This document shows positions 33,152 through 45,527 of a stretch of DNA of 64,000 nt, piece by piece (positions within the stretch are counted from its first letter, which is position 1; the number at the start of each line of letters is the position of its first letter). The stretch is from Purpureocillium takamizusanense (Eukaryota; Ascomycota; Sordariomycetes; Hypocreales; Ophiocordycipitaceae). The notes under the pieces were generated by a model, which was not told the DNA's origin, ran no database searches, and saw nothing but the letters and a program-made list of their open reading frames with translations. The translations under genes and the position numbers were made by a program. The stretch covers positions 5,518,001 to 5,582,000 of the forward strand of contig NC_063068.1 of NCBI RefSeq assembly GCF_022605165.1, given 5' to 3'.

Positions 33152-34290
33152 TTACTGTTTGTACACTCTCATTTCGCGGTTCAGCTTGTCCCAGCGATAC
33201 ACGGGCCCGGTGCCGACGTTATAGTTGTAATAGTTCTCGGTCCCACCCTTTACCATGGCTCGCCGGAAAGTGATGTTGATTCGACCCCCGTCCTCCTGGT
33301 TCTTGCCCGTGCGCTTGGGGATGGAGTGCAGCCAGTTGGACTGCGTCGCGCCTCTCATGAGAATCATGTCGCCGTTCCCAAGAGGAAACTTGAGTGGCTT
33401 GGAGCCTGCGGCGGCTCCATCACTCTTCTGATCAGTGCCTTGGGACGGGGACGGCGGCTTGTGTTTGAGCAGAAAGTCTCGCCGCGCGCCAAGGGAGAAG
33501 GAGGCAATGGCTGGGTCCTTGCCGAGGAACCGCTCGTCATCGCTATGGAAGGATATGCTGTCGGAACCGGATGCGTAGTAGTTTACCAGGCAGAAGTTGA
33601 AGCGGCATTCCGTGGCTGCCTCGGCTGATTGGCGTAGCACGTTGAGGCACTGCGGCAGCGGACGTGGAGGATACTTTTCATACCGTTTGTCCGCCGCTGG
33701 GACGCCCGCAGCCCGATCGATGACGCGGCCGGACTCGTCAAAGTACGATGTCTCGTCGAGACCGAAGACGGTTGTCCACCTTGAACTCACCCATCAGCAA
33801 TGCACTTCGCCTCGTCGATGCTTTCAAGGCCGAAGACGCGCAAGACCAACCTCGGAGTGCGGATATGCGTCTCAAACCCCCCGCGCTTGATGTCATACTC
33901 GACCCTGTAAAAGGGCAACTCTGCGCGCAGAAACTGAAAGAGCTGCCGGGCCAGGTACTCGGGGATGTACGGTTCGAAGTACAGCAGGTCGAGATCCGGC
34001 TGGTCGTTGATGGCTTTGGCCTCCCTGGCAGGCAGGGACGAGATTTCCTTGCACATTGACGGCGGCAAATCGACGATGGGATGCGGATAATGAGCATGCT
34101 TGGAAGTTTCTACCTGCAATAAGAGTGGGCAGCTTTAGCGCTCTGTCGACCCCTGTGAAGCGCTGGTGGGCTGCAAATGAAGCCCCTTAGCACCTACATT
34201 GGCCTCGTCGATGTTGACGGCATCGACTTGAGTCTTTTTGCGCTTGGGTGCGGATCCAAAGAAGGCTTCTATCGTCCTCTTGTTGGACAT
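33152..34290 (-). CDS. AlkB-type 2-oxoglutarate/Fe(II) dioxygenase (ALKBH2/3-like)
   Basis: Three exons, 34290-34198, 34113-33851 and 33779-33152, giving 327 aa. Such enzymes reverse 1-methyladenine and 3-methylcytosine lesions in DNA or RNA by oxidative demethylation. Seen: the start MSNKRTIEAFFG resembles a PCNA-binding PIP-box (Q replaced by a Thr-Ile-Glu-Ala context, F-F present), which is suggestive of replication-linked repair. The iron ligands are His197-x-Asp199 in FHSDDE and His270 in WLHSIP, and the 2-oxoglutarate Arg285/Arg291 lie in RINITFR. The intron 33850-33780 is set by the RTPR|WTTVFG join, which is conserved in fungal homologues; without it the frame hits a stop. Substrate (DNA versus RNA) cannot be decided. 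Shares its upstream region with trm5. Confidence 0.9.
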
Positions 34291-34808
34291 TATGAGAGCA
34301 AGGGACTTTGAGGGGCTACGTCAATTCGCGTCTCAGTGAGAAAGCTGTGTAATTCTAACGATTAAAACCAAGGTCGAGTGAGGTGAGTTGTGAGTCGTGA
34401 CATCACAGAAGTACCTTCAGCCTTGTCGAGCCCGCTCTGCCCAGTGATTCGCCGAACTGAGGTCGCCCGCCCGACATCCTGTGCCTGGTGGCCAATTATG
34501 AGCTCAGACACTTTCGCATCCTGCAGCCTTGTCCAACCCCTAGCCCCTCCACCGGGAAAGACCACCAGTGCCTTGCTGAGCGCTCGGGGGAAAAAAAGTT
34601 CACGATGTCGATTCTCATTGTCGCCTGATAGCTCACACCCGCACACGCACCCACAAAACTCTACAGGGTTTCCATCCTTAGCGAATTCATAACGATCGCT
34701 CACGGACATGGAGGTAACTCACTTTCACTCACTCAGCGCCCCAAATCATGACCACAACGGAATGTAACAAGACAACCCCCTTCCCAGGCCAAGCGCTCCA
34801 GCCTGGAG
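34291..34808. promoter_or_regulatory. Bidirectional promoter, AlkB-like gene / trm5, with possible trm5 first exon
   Basis: Divergent start codons 518 bp apart. Inside lies ATGGAG (34708-34713) followed by a GTAACT donor and a CTTCCCAG acceptor at 34787; splicing them adds nine codons (MEAKRSSLE) in frame with the 34809 ATG. This could encode an alternative N-terminus of Trm5. Confidence 0.4.
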
Positions 34809-36469
34809 ATGAACCTCTTCCGCGCCCCCGCCGCGGCCCGGGCCGCCAAAACGCTCGACCGGGCGCTCTTCTCGCGCACGCTGCCCACGGCCGCCGCCTC
34901 GGTCCGCGACAACCGCCTCCTGTCCAAGTACCGCAAGCAGCTCGAGAAGTCACGCGACCTGCTCATGCTCGACCGCTTCGACTCCATCGCCGCCGACCCG
35001 GACCGCGAGCTTGCGTCCCAGGGCCGCAAGTGCCTCATTCTCAAGCCCGATATCAAGCCTTCCCGTGAGCCCCACGCAGCGCCTCGCCACCCTCTCCGGG
35101 TTGCAGTGACCTGTGATATTGCTAACACGCTCGCGCTAAGAACCTGACACATGGAGCCCGATACTGCAGGAGGCGTCCAGAGAGGGCGATATCAAGGTCG
35201 TGCCGTTTGATGTCGCCATTGACTACGAGCTGTGGAGTTACTGTGCGTCCTGATGACAGTGAAGACACCCCCATGGATCAAAGCTCGCTGACACTGGGCC
35301 AACGCAGTGGACGTCATGAGATCGATACTGCCCCAGGAGCTCCACGGCGAGATCCCCGTCGGGTTCAACACGGCAGGTCACGTCGGTAGGTTGCCATCCC
35401 AATCCCGTTCGCCATATCGGAGACCCTCACGTTGACGCCCGCAGCCCACCTCAACCTGAGGAGCCAGTACCACCCCTACAAGTACATCATCGCCCAGGTC
35501 ATCATCGACAAGAACCCCTCCATCCGCACCGTCATCAACAAGACGGACAATGTCGGCACGGAGAGCGAGTTTCGCACCTTTGCCTACGAGGTCCTCGCCG
35601 GCCCCGACGACATGCTCGTCGAGGTGAGCGAGGCGGGCTGCGTCTTCAAGTTCGACTACTCCAAGGTGTACTGGAACACCAAGCTCGGCACCGAGCACCA
35701 GCGTATCACGGCGCTCTTCAAGCCCGGCGAGGTCGTAGCCGACGTCATGGCTGGCATTGGGCCCTTTGCCGCTCCGGCCGGCAAGAAGGGCGTCTTCGTC
35801 TGGGCCAACGATAAGAATCCAGAGAGCTACAGGTATCTCGAGGAAGCGATACGAAGAAATAAGGTAAGTGTGCCAGCTTGGAGCCGCTGCCGCGACGCCC
35901 CCCGTCCACCCCCGCCGATTAGGTTGCCCCGGCTGACGTCCGCATAGGTGTCCGAGTTCGTCAAGCCGTTCAACTATGATGGGCATGACTTTATCAAGAC
36001 GGCCGCAGACCTCGTCCTCGAGGCATCTCAGCGGGGTGACTGCGCCGTGGTCAAGCCAGCAAAAGTACCCAGGAGCGCGCCACCGGAGTCTCGCCCGCGG
36101 CCCGTCCAGGTTCCCGTGCCCCCGACCATCTCTCACTTTGTGATGAACCTGCCGGCCTCGGCCCTCGAGTTCCTGCACAACTACAAGGGTGTCTACTCGG
36201 GGCAGGAGAAGCTTTTCGCCCCGCACACTGGGACGAGGCTGCCCATGGTTCACGCCCACTGCTTCGCTGTCAAGGCAGACGATGCAACCGCCTTCAACGA
36301 CATCTGCCAGCGCATCTACAACGAGGTCGGGGTCCGACTGCAACCAGGAGACGCGGATATCGACGGGCAGGTGACAATCCATGAGGTCCGCGACGTGGCG
36401 CCCGCGAAGCGCATGTTTTGCGCCAGCTTCCGCCTGCCTCCCGAGGTCGCCTTCGCTCCCCGCAAATGA
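34809..36469 (+). CDS. tRNA (guanine37-N1)-methyltransferase Trm5
   Basis: Five exons, 34809-35064, 35141-35242, 35308-35385, 35445-35863 and 35948-36469, giving 458 aa. Trm5 methylates G37 next to the anticodon, in cytosol and mitochondria, to prevent frameshifting. Seen: a basic, Ala-rich N-terminus with a LFRAP start that could be a mitochondrial presequence, the middle domain [29 protein letters not shown], then the class I methyltransferase core. Here the SAM loop reads [17 protein letters not shown] from Asp245, followed by [13 protein letters not shown]. The catalytic-site region is [14 protein letters not shown]. All exon joins keep the frame and restore family motifs. Start ambiguous: a six-base upstream exon (see promoter entry) would add MEAKRSSLE. 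The gene borders a long gene-poor region. Confidence 0.95.
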
Positions 36470-39400
36470 TTGCGTTCCCATGGGTTAGGTATGCTCTCTG
36501 GCCCGGCCCTCCACCCCTCCTCTCCCCACGTACGACGGCTCTGTCCGACGTCTCCGAGCCATGGAGGCGGGCCGCGTTTTATGTACGTGCGGAGTTTCTT
36601 GAGCGTTCACTGCCGCAGTGACCGTCCCGGCGAGCCGCTGCTGCGCGGGATTTCTCGGAGTCTGCCTTTTTTGCCACCGCCAGTGCGTCGACCGTCTGGC
36701 CACTTCTGCACTGTTATCGTCGACGGCACGTAATGCGCTGCCAGAGGCCTGCCAGCGACGCAGAGGCGCATGCAGCAATCCTGCGCTGCAATCTCGGCAT
36801 GCAGCCGGTCAGCGATGGCTCGCATGAACAGGAATTGCGGGGAGCGTTGTATGTGCTACCTCTGTACGGTAGTACCACCAGCTTCCTTCCCTGTTCCTGT
36901 CCCGCCATCCCTCCCTTCTCCCCGCCCGCCCCCTTCGTTTCTGTCCTTTTGCACTATTACGGTCGACCTGCAAGCATCCATACACACGGACGGGGAGAAA
37001 GAAGGGGGGGAGGGGAGCCGGGGCTTCCATGGCCAAGTGGCCTCGCGCCGCGTGGTGAAGCGCGTCGCGCACGCTTGTGCACAGGAGGTGCAGCATCGCG
37101 CGCGCATGGCCGGGAGCAAGTCATCACGACACGAGGCGATGCAGCTACGTGCTACTAGTAGCAGGCGATCTCGTCGCTTAGCGCCCGCACCAGCCGCGGG
37201 ACATGGGAAGGAGAATGAATTGGCTGGCCAGCCGGCCATGCGACAGAGCGGCGCGAAATACCAAGTACTGTGCGTTCTCGACGCCGCTACGGCGTCTCAT
37301 TTAACAGAGCAGCAGCAGCAGCATCAGGCAGCGAGCCATGGCGTCCCAGCCGGGACAGCGTTCAACCCGTCCCAGCCGTCGCCGCTGCCCCTTGGTTCAC
37401 TCGTACGGCCATGCCCGGGATCGCGCGGTGCGGTTACGACGCGGGCGGGCGGGCGAGCGAACATGCCACTTCGGAGCACTAGGTGGGCAGATGCCTCATG
37501 AGATGATGCGACTCCGACGCGGCACACAGTCTCTTTGCTCGTCTCCGACTTGGGGGGCGGGAAGAACTCCTTTAGGGTTGTAAAGATGCCGACCACAGCG
37601 ACCGTCTTTCCGGGAGGCCCCGGCTCGTCGAGACCGCCCTTCGAGATTCCAAGCGAGAGCCCATCGAACCTGAGACAGGCATTCACTCACTCTCTCTCCG
37701 GATGCTGTACTCCTAGAACACGCGGCAAACCCGTCGCACAAGCGAGTTCATCGTGACTCGCCATCAGCTGCGACATACGTATGCGCGCACATACATTACA
37801 TGCTACTAGAAGCCCACCGCCTTCTTCTTCTTCCCATAGACACACCCCACCAGTTCTTAATCAAAAAAAAAAAAAAGGCATCGCAAGATCGATCCGCATA
37901 GACCTCGTGCCGTATGCCCCCCCACATTTTCGCACACAGGCCAAAGATAAGGTCGTTAAGTACATCCGGCGGAGGTACGCAGGCTGTACTGCATACAAGA
38001 CTTGTCTCGCTCCTAGTATGTATATCCTCCCTAGCAGATCTCGCCGGCGGCTCCATCTGCCCTTGCCCTGCGCGTCATCGCGACGCCGAACGTGCGGCCC
38101 GGTCGGCCTGCCGGGCCGTCTGACTTTCAGCCGTGTGGGACCCAGGCGCTCTCTCTTCCTCTCTCCCTCTTTCTCTCTCTCCAAGGTGTGAACAGAGAAC
38201 CCTTTCCCCGGTAGATATGGCCACCGTCGTCATCGCAGGCAGACGGGCACCAGCATGGACAACCCCAAGCTTGGTTCAACCTTGGTGTGTTATCAAGAAC
38301 ACTTACTTTGCTGAGTCAGTTTGTCATTGGTAGTTGGAACCGTAAAAAGTGCCTCAGCGGGGGTCTTGATAACACCGGTGGACGGCAGTCGCTACCATTC
38401 CCTCGACGGTCCTACCTATCTATCTTCGTTGACGGTGCAATTTGGGACAGCCGGTCAGACGCTGCCCCCCTTCTCCTTTCGGGCCCCATCGCGGCGTCCC
38501 TTGGCGCCATCCATGTTGTAAATAAACATGACTGACGGGATGCAATGGTCGACAAAGCATTAGGGCAGCACAACGTCTTGAACGGACCAGCCCTCCTCGC
38601 CAAGGTCTGCGCCACGCCACGGCGTGTTCTACCAAGTCTGGGCAGTCCCAATAATACCTTACCTAGTAGCGGTGTCGCTGTGGCCCAACATGTGTTCCAT
38701 GCGCAACGGATAGTAAACAAATCAGCAGAGCTCGTTTGCGCAGTGCTAACAAGAAGCTGGGCTAGCAACAGTGTTCAGTGGTGGGTGCTTCTGCGCCGAG
38801 AGGCGGCACGCAGGCGTGTCTGCAACAACCTTGATACGTGGCCTGGCTGCGAGCGAGCCCTGTGCCATGTCATGCCCGGACTTGTGAGGGTTGGTGGCTG
38901 CATCCACGACGAAGTAATGCGTATGCCAACCCGTCCTGCCGCAGTAACTTATTTACTTGCATGCCTCTTGTAAGTGCATCACTAGATTCACCACCTAGCA
39001 AGCTCAGGATGCTCGGCACCCCGCTGTGGAGTTCGCTCCTGCAGGCAAGGAAGGGGCTCGAGGCGCCTTGGACATGTTTGGCCGTTTCGTCGCATGTGTA
39101 TGTGTATGTATGTACATAATGTACGGCTGCTAACCAAGTAGTTAGCTGGCAGCCCGAACGAAGCTCACGGCAGACACGGCGAGTCACTCGAGCATTTCGC
39201 CGTCTCACATTGGCTGCTGCTAGCTAGTTAGCATGCGTATGCCTCCCGCAGTTGGAGCCGCCTTGTTCGTAGCTGCGCGCACGCTTGCATGCAGCCCGCG
39301 CAGTCGCAGTGCAGCCCTAGCATGGGTCTGCAGCCTTCCAAACTCCAAATGCCACCTCAGCAACTACTTAACTAGCGTGTTGTCGAAAAAGTAGCTGCAG

Positions 39401-42400
39401 GTTGCGGTGGAGTCGGTCGCTCAGCGGCGTGTGTGTTGTGCATCTTTCCCTGGGCTGATAACCGGCCTGTCCGTTGCCACAATTGCGGCACGAGATGATG
39501 TGACCGCTGGCGGCACGGAAAGCCTCGCCAAATCTCGCGTCGGAGCCGCAAATACCTGGGTGCCCTTCGGCTTTCCTGTACAAGCCATGTCCGGGCTTGA
39601 AGCGGCATCCTAGGGTCCAATCGACCAATACGCTGAGTGTTTGTGCAGGGGGTCCCAAGCCGATAGATACTAAGCTCGCAGGACGAACGGGACGAATTAC
39701 CTCAAGTATTGCACGTCAGTCAGCAAAGAATGAGGAGAACAAATGCCTCTTTCCAAGTTTCCGGGCCCCGGAAAGTTGTCTCTACTGCACATGAGAGAGA
39801 TTCGGAGCAAACCCATATGGCGTAGGGCATTTGAGTTTGTAGGAACAGGAACTTTTCAGAGGCTGCAGCCGCGGGTGACGTTGCTAGTCGGTCTCCCTGG
39901 GCAGAACATACAAATTCATTGTGGCTTGAGCAGACACAAAAACTGCCGTTGCCAAACCTGGCGTCGATCGTTCCCAAGGCCAGGCGGGCGCAACTACGTT
40001 AGTTCGCAAAATCCACCTCTTACTCGCGCCAGTGAGGGGCTGACTTGCCGACGGAGGTGAGCGATGGTCGAGCGCCGTGCCCATGCCGACAGACAATGGC
40101 GCGCAATTGGTGAAGCGCCGTCGGGCCGGCACTGATAGGAACAAGACCGGCGGCTGCGAGCTGCGAGTTGCGATTGACTCCTGTCGTGGCACGACGGTTG
40201 GTGGCTTGACGCCAATCAGGCTCTTTGGCCCCGCGTCGAGCAGCTGCAGCGCGCCCTGCATGGAGTGTGACAGCCCTCAAGGTCGCCAATGCATCAAGTG
40301 TATCAAGCACGCGTTGCCTATTACATATTTCTGATGCAGCGCCGTGTGCAATGGGGCGGGGGGGCTGACGAACGTGGGAGAGCTGGGGTCGTCGACAACG
40401 CAATTGAGCTCGACTCCTCAGTCCGCTTGCACTGTGCTTGCCGCACGAAGCAGCAGAGAGATGGATGGCAGCCGGTCCTGGAGAGGGATTAGGCCTGGGA
40501 CTCTCACCGGCTCCAGCTCGACAATGCAGCTCCTTGATGACCAACAGCCTTGACCGCGCAGGGCCAAGCCGGGCAGGGTGCTAGAGCAGAGCGTGGCAGC
40601 AAACAAACACGCGCCGCTTCATGGCATCAATCATTGCAAATCGTTGGGATTTATTCCGGAGAAGCACAGTGTTCCGAAGCAGAAGACGGGGGGGGGGGAC
40701 GTGCGTGGCTGGCTGGGGCTGCGGCTTGGATGCGGAGAAGCTTCGTGCAGGATCTCACACAAGACGTACAGTTTCCACATAGGAATCTGATCGTATCGGC
40801 ACCCGGGGTAGGTTCTTCATTGCTGTTCAGAGGCTGAACTGCAAAGAGGTACCTACTGTGTTAATCCTCTGCTGTTCCTGCCTGGGTAAAATCTCGCCCC
40901 GCGGCGGGATATATCGGAGGTATACGAAGTAGGTTGCAAGCCACAGGGTGATCAGCCAGCGGTCGTGCAACGGAACGATGAGCTCACCCGAGGCCCTCAA
41001 TGAAATCACAATAGGGTATTGCCGTCCCGGTCCCAACCCCTGGCGGACATTGAGATCTCAGGACATGCAGGCCGCGAACGGGAAGCTGGGGGATGTTCAG
41101 GGTCTGGCTCTCAACATGAGGTCGTGGGCATGCACCTGCCGAGTGGGTCGCGGTGACATGGCATCCCGAAGGCGGTCGGTCGGGTTGGCGTGGTGTCGAC
41201 CAACGATGGTCAACGACGAGGGGAGACGATGCTGATGTGGACGGCGTTGGGTCATCCTCGCGATTTTTGGCGGGAGTTGCGAACGCCCACGCCTGCCAGC
41301 TGCTGACGCGACCGGAGCCGTTGGTGGCAGCAAGCGCTGGCAGGAGCAATCGAGATCCACCACGCTTGCTGCTGCCACTTCTCCTCGGGCCACCACTGAA
41401 GCGTAAAGTACGTGCGTACTGGTACCGCAGGTACCTATACAGGTATAGTATGTAGACATTCGCCGTGATATAAGTTGGTAATGCATGTACTGTAGCATGT
41501 CCAAAGGAGCATCCGGGCGCGAATATACCCTACCGCACCTTGCTAAGGTAGGGCAGTTAATGTGCTGCATGCACTGCACCGTACCGAGCACTTGCACGAA
41601 CTCCTTCACAGCTACCTTATTTTCTTATGCCTGGTTGCTGTGTTGCCTGTAGTACCTTTAATCTTGTACCTCTGCTGCCTGCGCTGCGCTTCTATGCACA
41701 CCCTAGTAGCAGGTAGGTACGATGGACTGCTGGGCCTGGACGCCTGCCAATGAGAGACGCCATCACGTTGTCCTCGGTCATTCCTTGCCAACTACCTTAC
41801 CTAGTGCTTCCCTTACTCCCACGTAGTTAACTTTGGGCCCGTACCTTGCCTTTGATTTCTTGACAACATTTTTGAGGATTCTGGTCTCTTCGGCAGTCTG
41901 TTAGGGCGATGGATGCTCCTCGCTGCCAGACCGACAAATATCTGCCGCATGCACTCGTTGAAAATAGTGACTCGGTCCCCAGCATTACCCCGGTCTCCCG
42001 GTGGCGGCGGATCACGGCTCGGCGGACCAACAGCGCAAATTCGGCCTCTGCAGTTACTCCCGGGGCTCCAGATTCCTCAGCAGGTGGTAAGAAGGGTGTC
42101 TCCCCACTTTCGGCCGTGTGTCCTCAAGCCCACCCGCTGTTGGCCCGTGATGGTGGCTCCGAAGCTCGCGTCTCCTCCACTTGGCTCCGAGCAGCTGAGC
42201 GCTTAGAGGCATATTGGGGGCTGATGGGCAAGCCACGATGGTTTCGTCGCGAGCAACTATCGCAGCACTGTACAGGGCTGTACAGTCATGGCAACGAAGT
42301 GCCGAAGATGGCTCATCTCAGGGACCGTTGTTGTTCGCCGGCCGCGAAACCCCGCGCCCCAGGTTTTGTCTCAGCCGCATCCGGAGCCGCCACCGCGGGA

Positions 42401-43075
42401 TACAATGCATGCCAGAGCCGCGCAAAGAGTTGACGATAACGAACAATGACCATCATGGCCGCTCAGGGGTACAAGAGAGAACAATGACGCAGAAACATGG
42501 AAGCATGAGACGCATCCAGGCACTGTACAGCATCAGTCGTTTACCTCGTTTCCGCCCAGCCTCCACATACACGCTTGTGGCCACCCGGGCTTGGCCATGC
42601 CCTGCCGACGATCGTCCTCGGCCGGTTTTTATGCACACGCTAGGGGCCGCTGTGGGCAGCGGCAAGGGAGGGGCAAAAAGCGGCTCGCTGACGGCCTCGC
42701 CTGTCGTCGGTTCAGCGCTTGGGTACGAGCGAATATAGCTCAAGTCGCCGCCGATACGGTGGGGAAGAGGGAAAGCGAGGAAGCCCGTGACCGCGAGACG
42801 GACAGCCGCATCGGGGGACAGCTTATTGTCCGTCAATCAGGCAAAATCGAATTGCCTTCAGGTGGCGGTCTCCTGCACATGAGAGGCAGAGGTCTGCTGA
42901 GCAAAGATAGCAGATTCGCGCTCGAGGCCGCGCAAGGTCTGGAAGCAAGCACGGCCGGCGGACTCCAAAGGCTAGGACACACCAGCAAGTGTCGAACATG
43001 GTGACTAGAGCATGCTGCGTCCAAGGCACCAGGCGTGGCTGATGGCGGTGCACGCTGCACCATGCACGATGTGCG

Positions 43076-43109
43076 TCGCATCGCATCGCATCGCATCGCA
43101 TCGCATCGA
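43076..43109. repeat. (TCGCA)6 minisatellite
   Basis: Six perfect pentanucleotide units followed by TCGA in the gene-poor region. Confidence 0.9.
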
Positions 43110-44433
43110 GCCCATCGAGCAGCAAGCGGGACACACACCCCTGCTCCATGCGCTTGTTGACATGACTGCATGTACTCCGTAATTGTACAGTACCTTGTAG
43201 TATGCGCACCACTTTGTCGGCGGGCTGGGCTGATTGAATACAGATGGATAGCAAGCAGGACAAGCAAATGGTGCCAGGACGGTGCGCTTGGCCACGAGCA
43301 AGGCAAGGGACCAGGGGTCGGCCGCGTCCGCACAATCGTGCACTCCGGGCCGCTCTCGTCTCCCAGCCACAGACGCCGCGATCCCGCCCAGGTACCGAGG
43401 AACCACGCTCCAAGAGCAGCCTCAGGCGCGGCGCCAGGTATCAGGTACTTAGCTGTACCGCTGGCGCTACCGCAAACTCAGACGTGCTCTCTTCTCTCCC
43501 CCGCTTGTAGCAGTCGACGCGAGCAGGGAGGAGAGGAGCGACCATGGATGGACGATCGGGCGGGCGGCAGGGTCATGTCAAGCGCCGCGTGGATGACATC
43601 GGCAGTTGGGACAAATGGCCTTGCTCGCAGGCACTCGAATGAAGCTTTGAACCTCGCCGGCCGGACGGATAGCCCATCATCATTGGATTGGGCACCAGAA
43701 ATAAGGTACCTACTCTCATCTACTGTACAGTATACCTACAGTACGTATCTGGTTGGCCATTGTGCCACGTACAGTAAGACCTCTCCATGCATGACATTAC
43801 CAAAGTTCCTATACCTGTACAGTCGGTTATTACTGGAAACTCTCATCAATCAGTCTCGGAAGCCGCGACGGAATGGACGCAAGAAACGTTTTGGGCGGTT
43901 GATGATGGATGGACGGCCAGACGCAAAGGGGCGCAGCCACGTTGATTCACCACCGCGGACGAACCGAACGGCATCCGACGACCACAGACCCGAGTCACTT
44001 GTTCGGTCGCACGGTCGGTGCGGTGCCTGGGCCTCGATGAAAGCGACACGAGCGGGTGTCAGAACAGCACAAAAACAGACCGGGGCGGCGGCGGCGGCGA
44101 ATGGAACGAATTGCGCAAGGGCGGCCAAAAAATCATCACGCTGCCAGCCATGCTGGGTTTGGCTAGCGGATGGCGGGCCCGTCTGGGCCCTGGGTCTGGG
44201 CTTGCGGCGCCCGCGAGGTGAGTGAAGTGGCCACCAGCCGCGACCCCGCCGAGGTGAGAAGGTGCCGGGCTGTGGACGGAAAGAACCTACAGTACCTATA
44301 GTAGTACTAACCTACTACAATACACCTGCGCTGTCTGCCCCGGTGCGCCTGTAGTACTACCAGTAGGTTAGTATTGATGGTGCGTTAGTACTTTCCTTGT
44401 GACAAAGGTAAGAAAGAGGTGCTCGGGCAGGTA

Positions 44434-44458
44434 GGCAGGGCAGGGCAGGGCAGGGCAG
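44434..44458. repeat. (GGCAG)n minisatellite
   Basis: About five GGCAG/GGGCA pentanucleotide units in the gene-poor region. Confidence 0.75.
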
Positions 44459-45312
44459 CAGGCACTCACTAACCCGCAGCACAGATGAGGCAGAATACCT
44501 TCAACAACAGCCATCGATCAAGGGATGGAAAACGCGCTGGAACTACTGGCCCAGGCGGCGCTGCGGGCAGCCCGCCCGTGCCACCGAGATGCCATTCCCA
44601 CCTCCACTTCATCGCTGTCGGGCTTTGCCTGGCGTGGCATGGCTGGCTGGGATGGGATGCCAGTGGACTGCCCTGTCTTCCGTCCGAGCGGGGCCCCTGC
44701 AAGCCTCCCTCCACCCCGCCATGCCGCCGCCCAGAGCTGGGTGAGTGGGGCCACCAGTGCACTGGCAGGGGGTGCCGGGGGGGGACTTGAACTGGATACC
44801 GGCCTTTAGGGGCCCTTCTGGAGGGCCATCCGACGCCCTCTGCACCGCCTGGCACGCGCACAGTGAGTGAGTGGCATTAGGCAGTGCGTGCTGCAACCGG
44901 CTGGCCGGACCCCCCCCCCCATCCACTCATCTGCCCATGCCATCCATCCAACAACCATTCATGCCATGCCTCTCGTCCTTTGCCTACTGTAGGTGTGCCC
45001 TCCCACCACCTGCTTCCAGGGCTTCTTCCACTGCTGCCACCAACCTCCGTTGCACCAGTCCCAAACGTCGATCGGCCCTGCACCCGCCTCCACTCCCATC
45101 CCAGACGTGGCCACTGACTGACCTTGGCTTAGCACCCTGCCCTGGGTACCTTGGACGTACCCATCTCAGGTTGGCTCGCTCTCGCTGGGCGTGGGAGGGG
45201 GGCCTCTCTCTCTCTAACTGGCACTTCAGAGACGGGGGGCACCCAGCCGGGGGCAGTCGAGCGCCTCCCAACCCGTGGCAAGGATTCGACTTTTCGCCTT
45301 CACCTCCATAAG

Positions 45313-45527
45313 GTAAGGGAATTCCATTCCCTGCTCTGCTCCTCATCCTGTTCTACCCGCGCTCTCCCCTACCTCGCCTCTTTACGTCCTCCTTCACGTC
45401 GTTGGTCGTCGTCCTCCTTTTTTTTTTTCTTCACTCGGCACTCGCCCGTCGCCCTTGTCTGAAAAGCCTCCTCCCTCAATCTCTCTCACTCTCGCTCGGC
45501 CTCTAAACGCATTGCATCACCCTGCAG
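45313..45527 (+). promoter_or_regulatory. Possible 5'-UTR intron of the Reg1-like gene
   Basis: A GTAAGG donor at 45313 and a CACCCTGCAG acceptor ending 45527 bracket C/T-rich sequence. Long spliced leaders are usual for fungal carbon-regulation genes, but this is only a consensus reading and nothing proves that it is transcribed. Confidence 0.3.

Noticed and set aside
43076..43109. CRISPR-like array or telomere-like repeat
   Set aside because: The TCGCA units are perfect and contiguous without spacers, and the unit differs from the fungal telomere repeat TTAGGG; it is a minisatellite.
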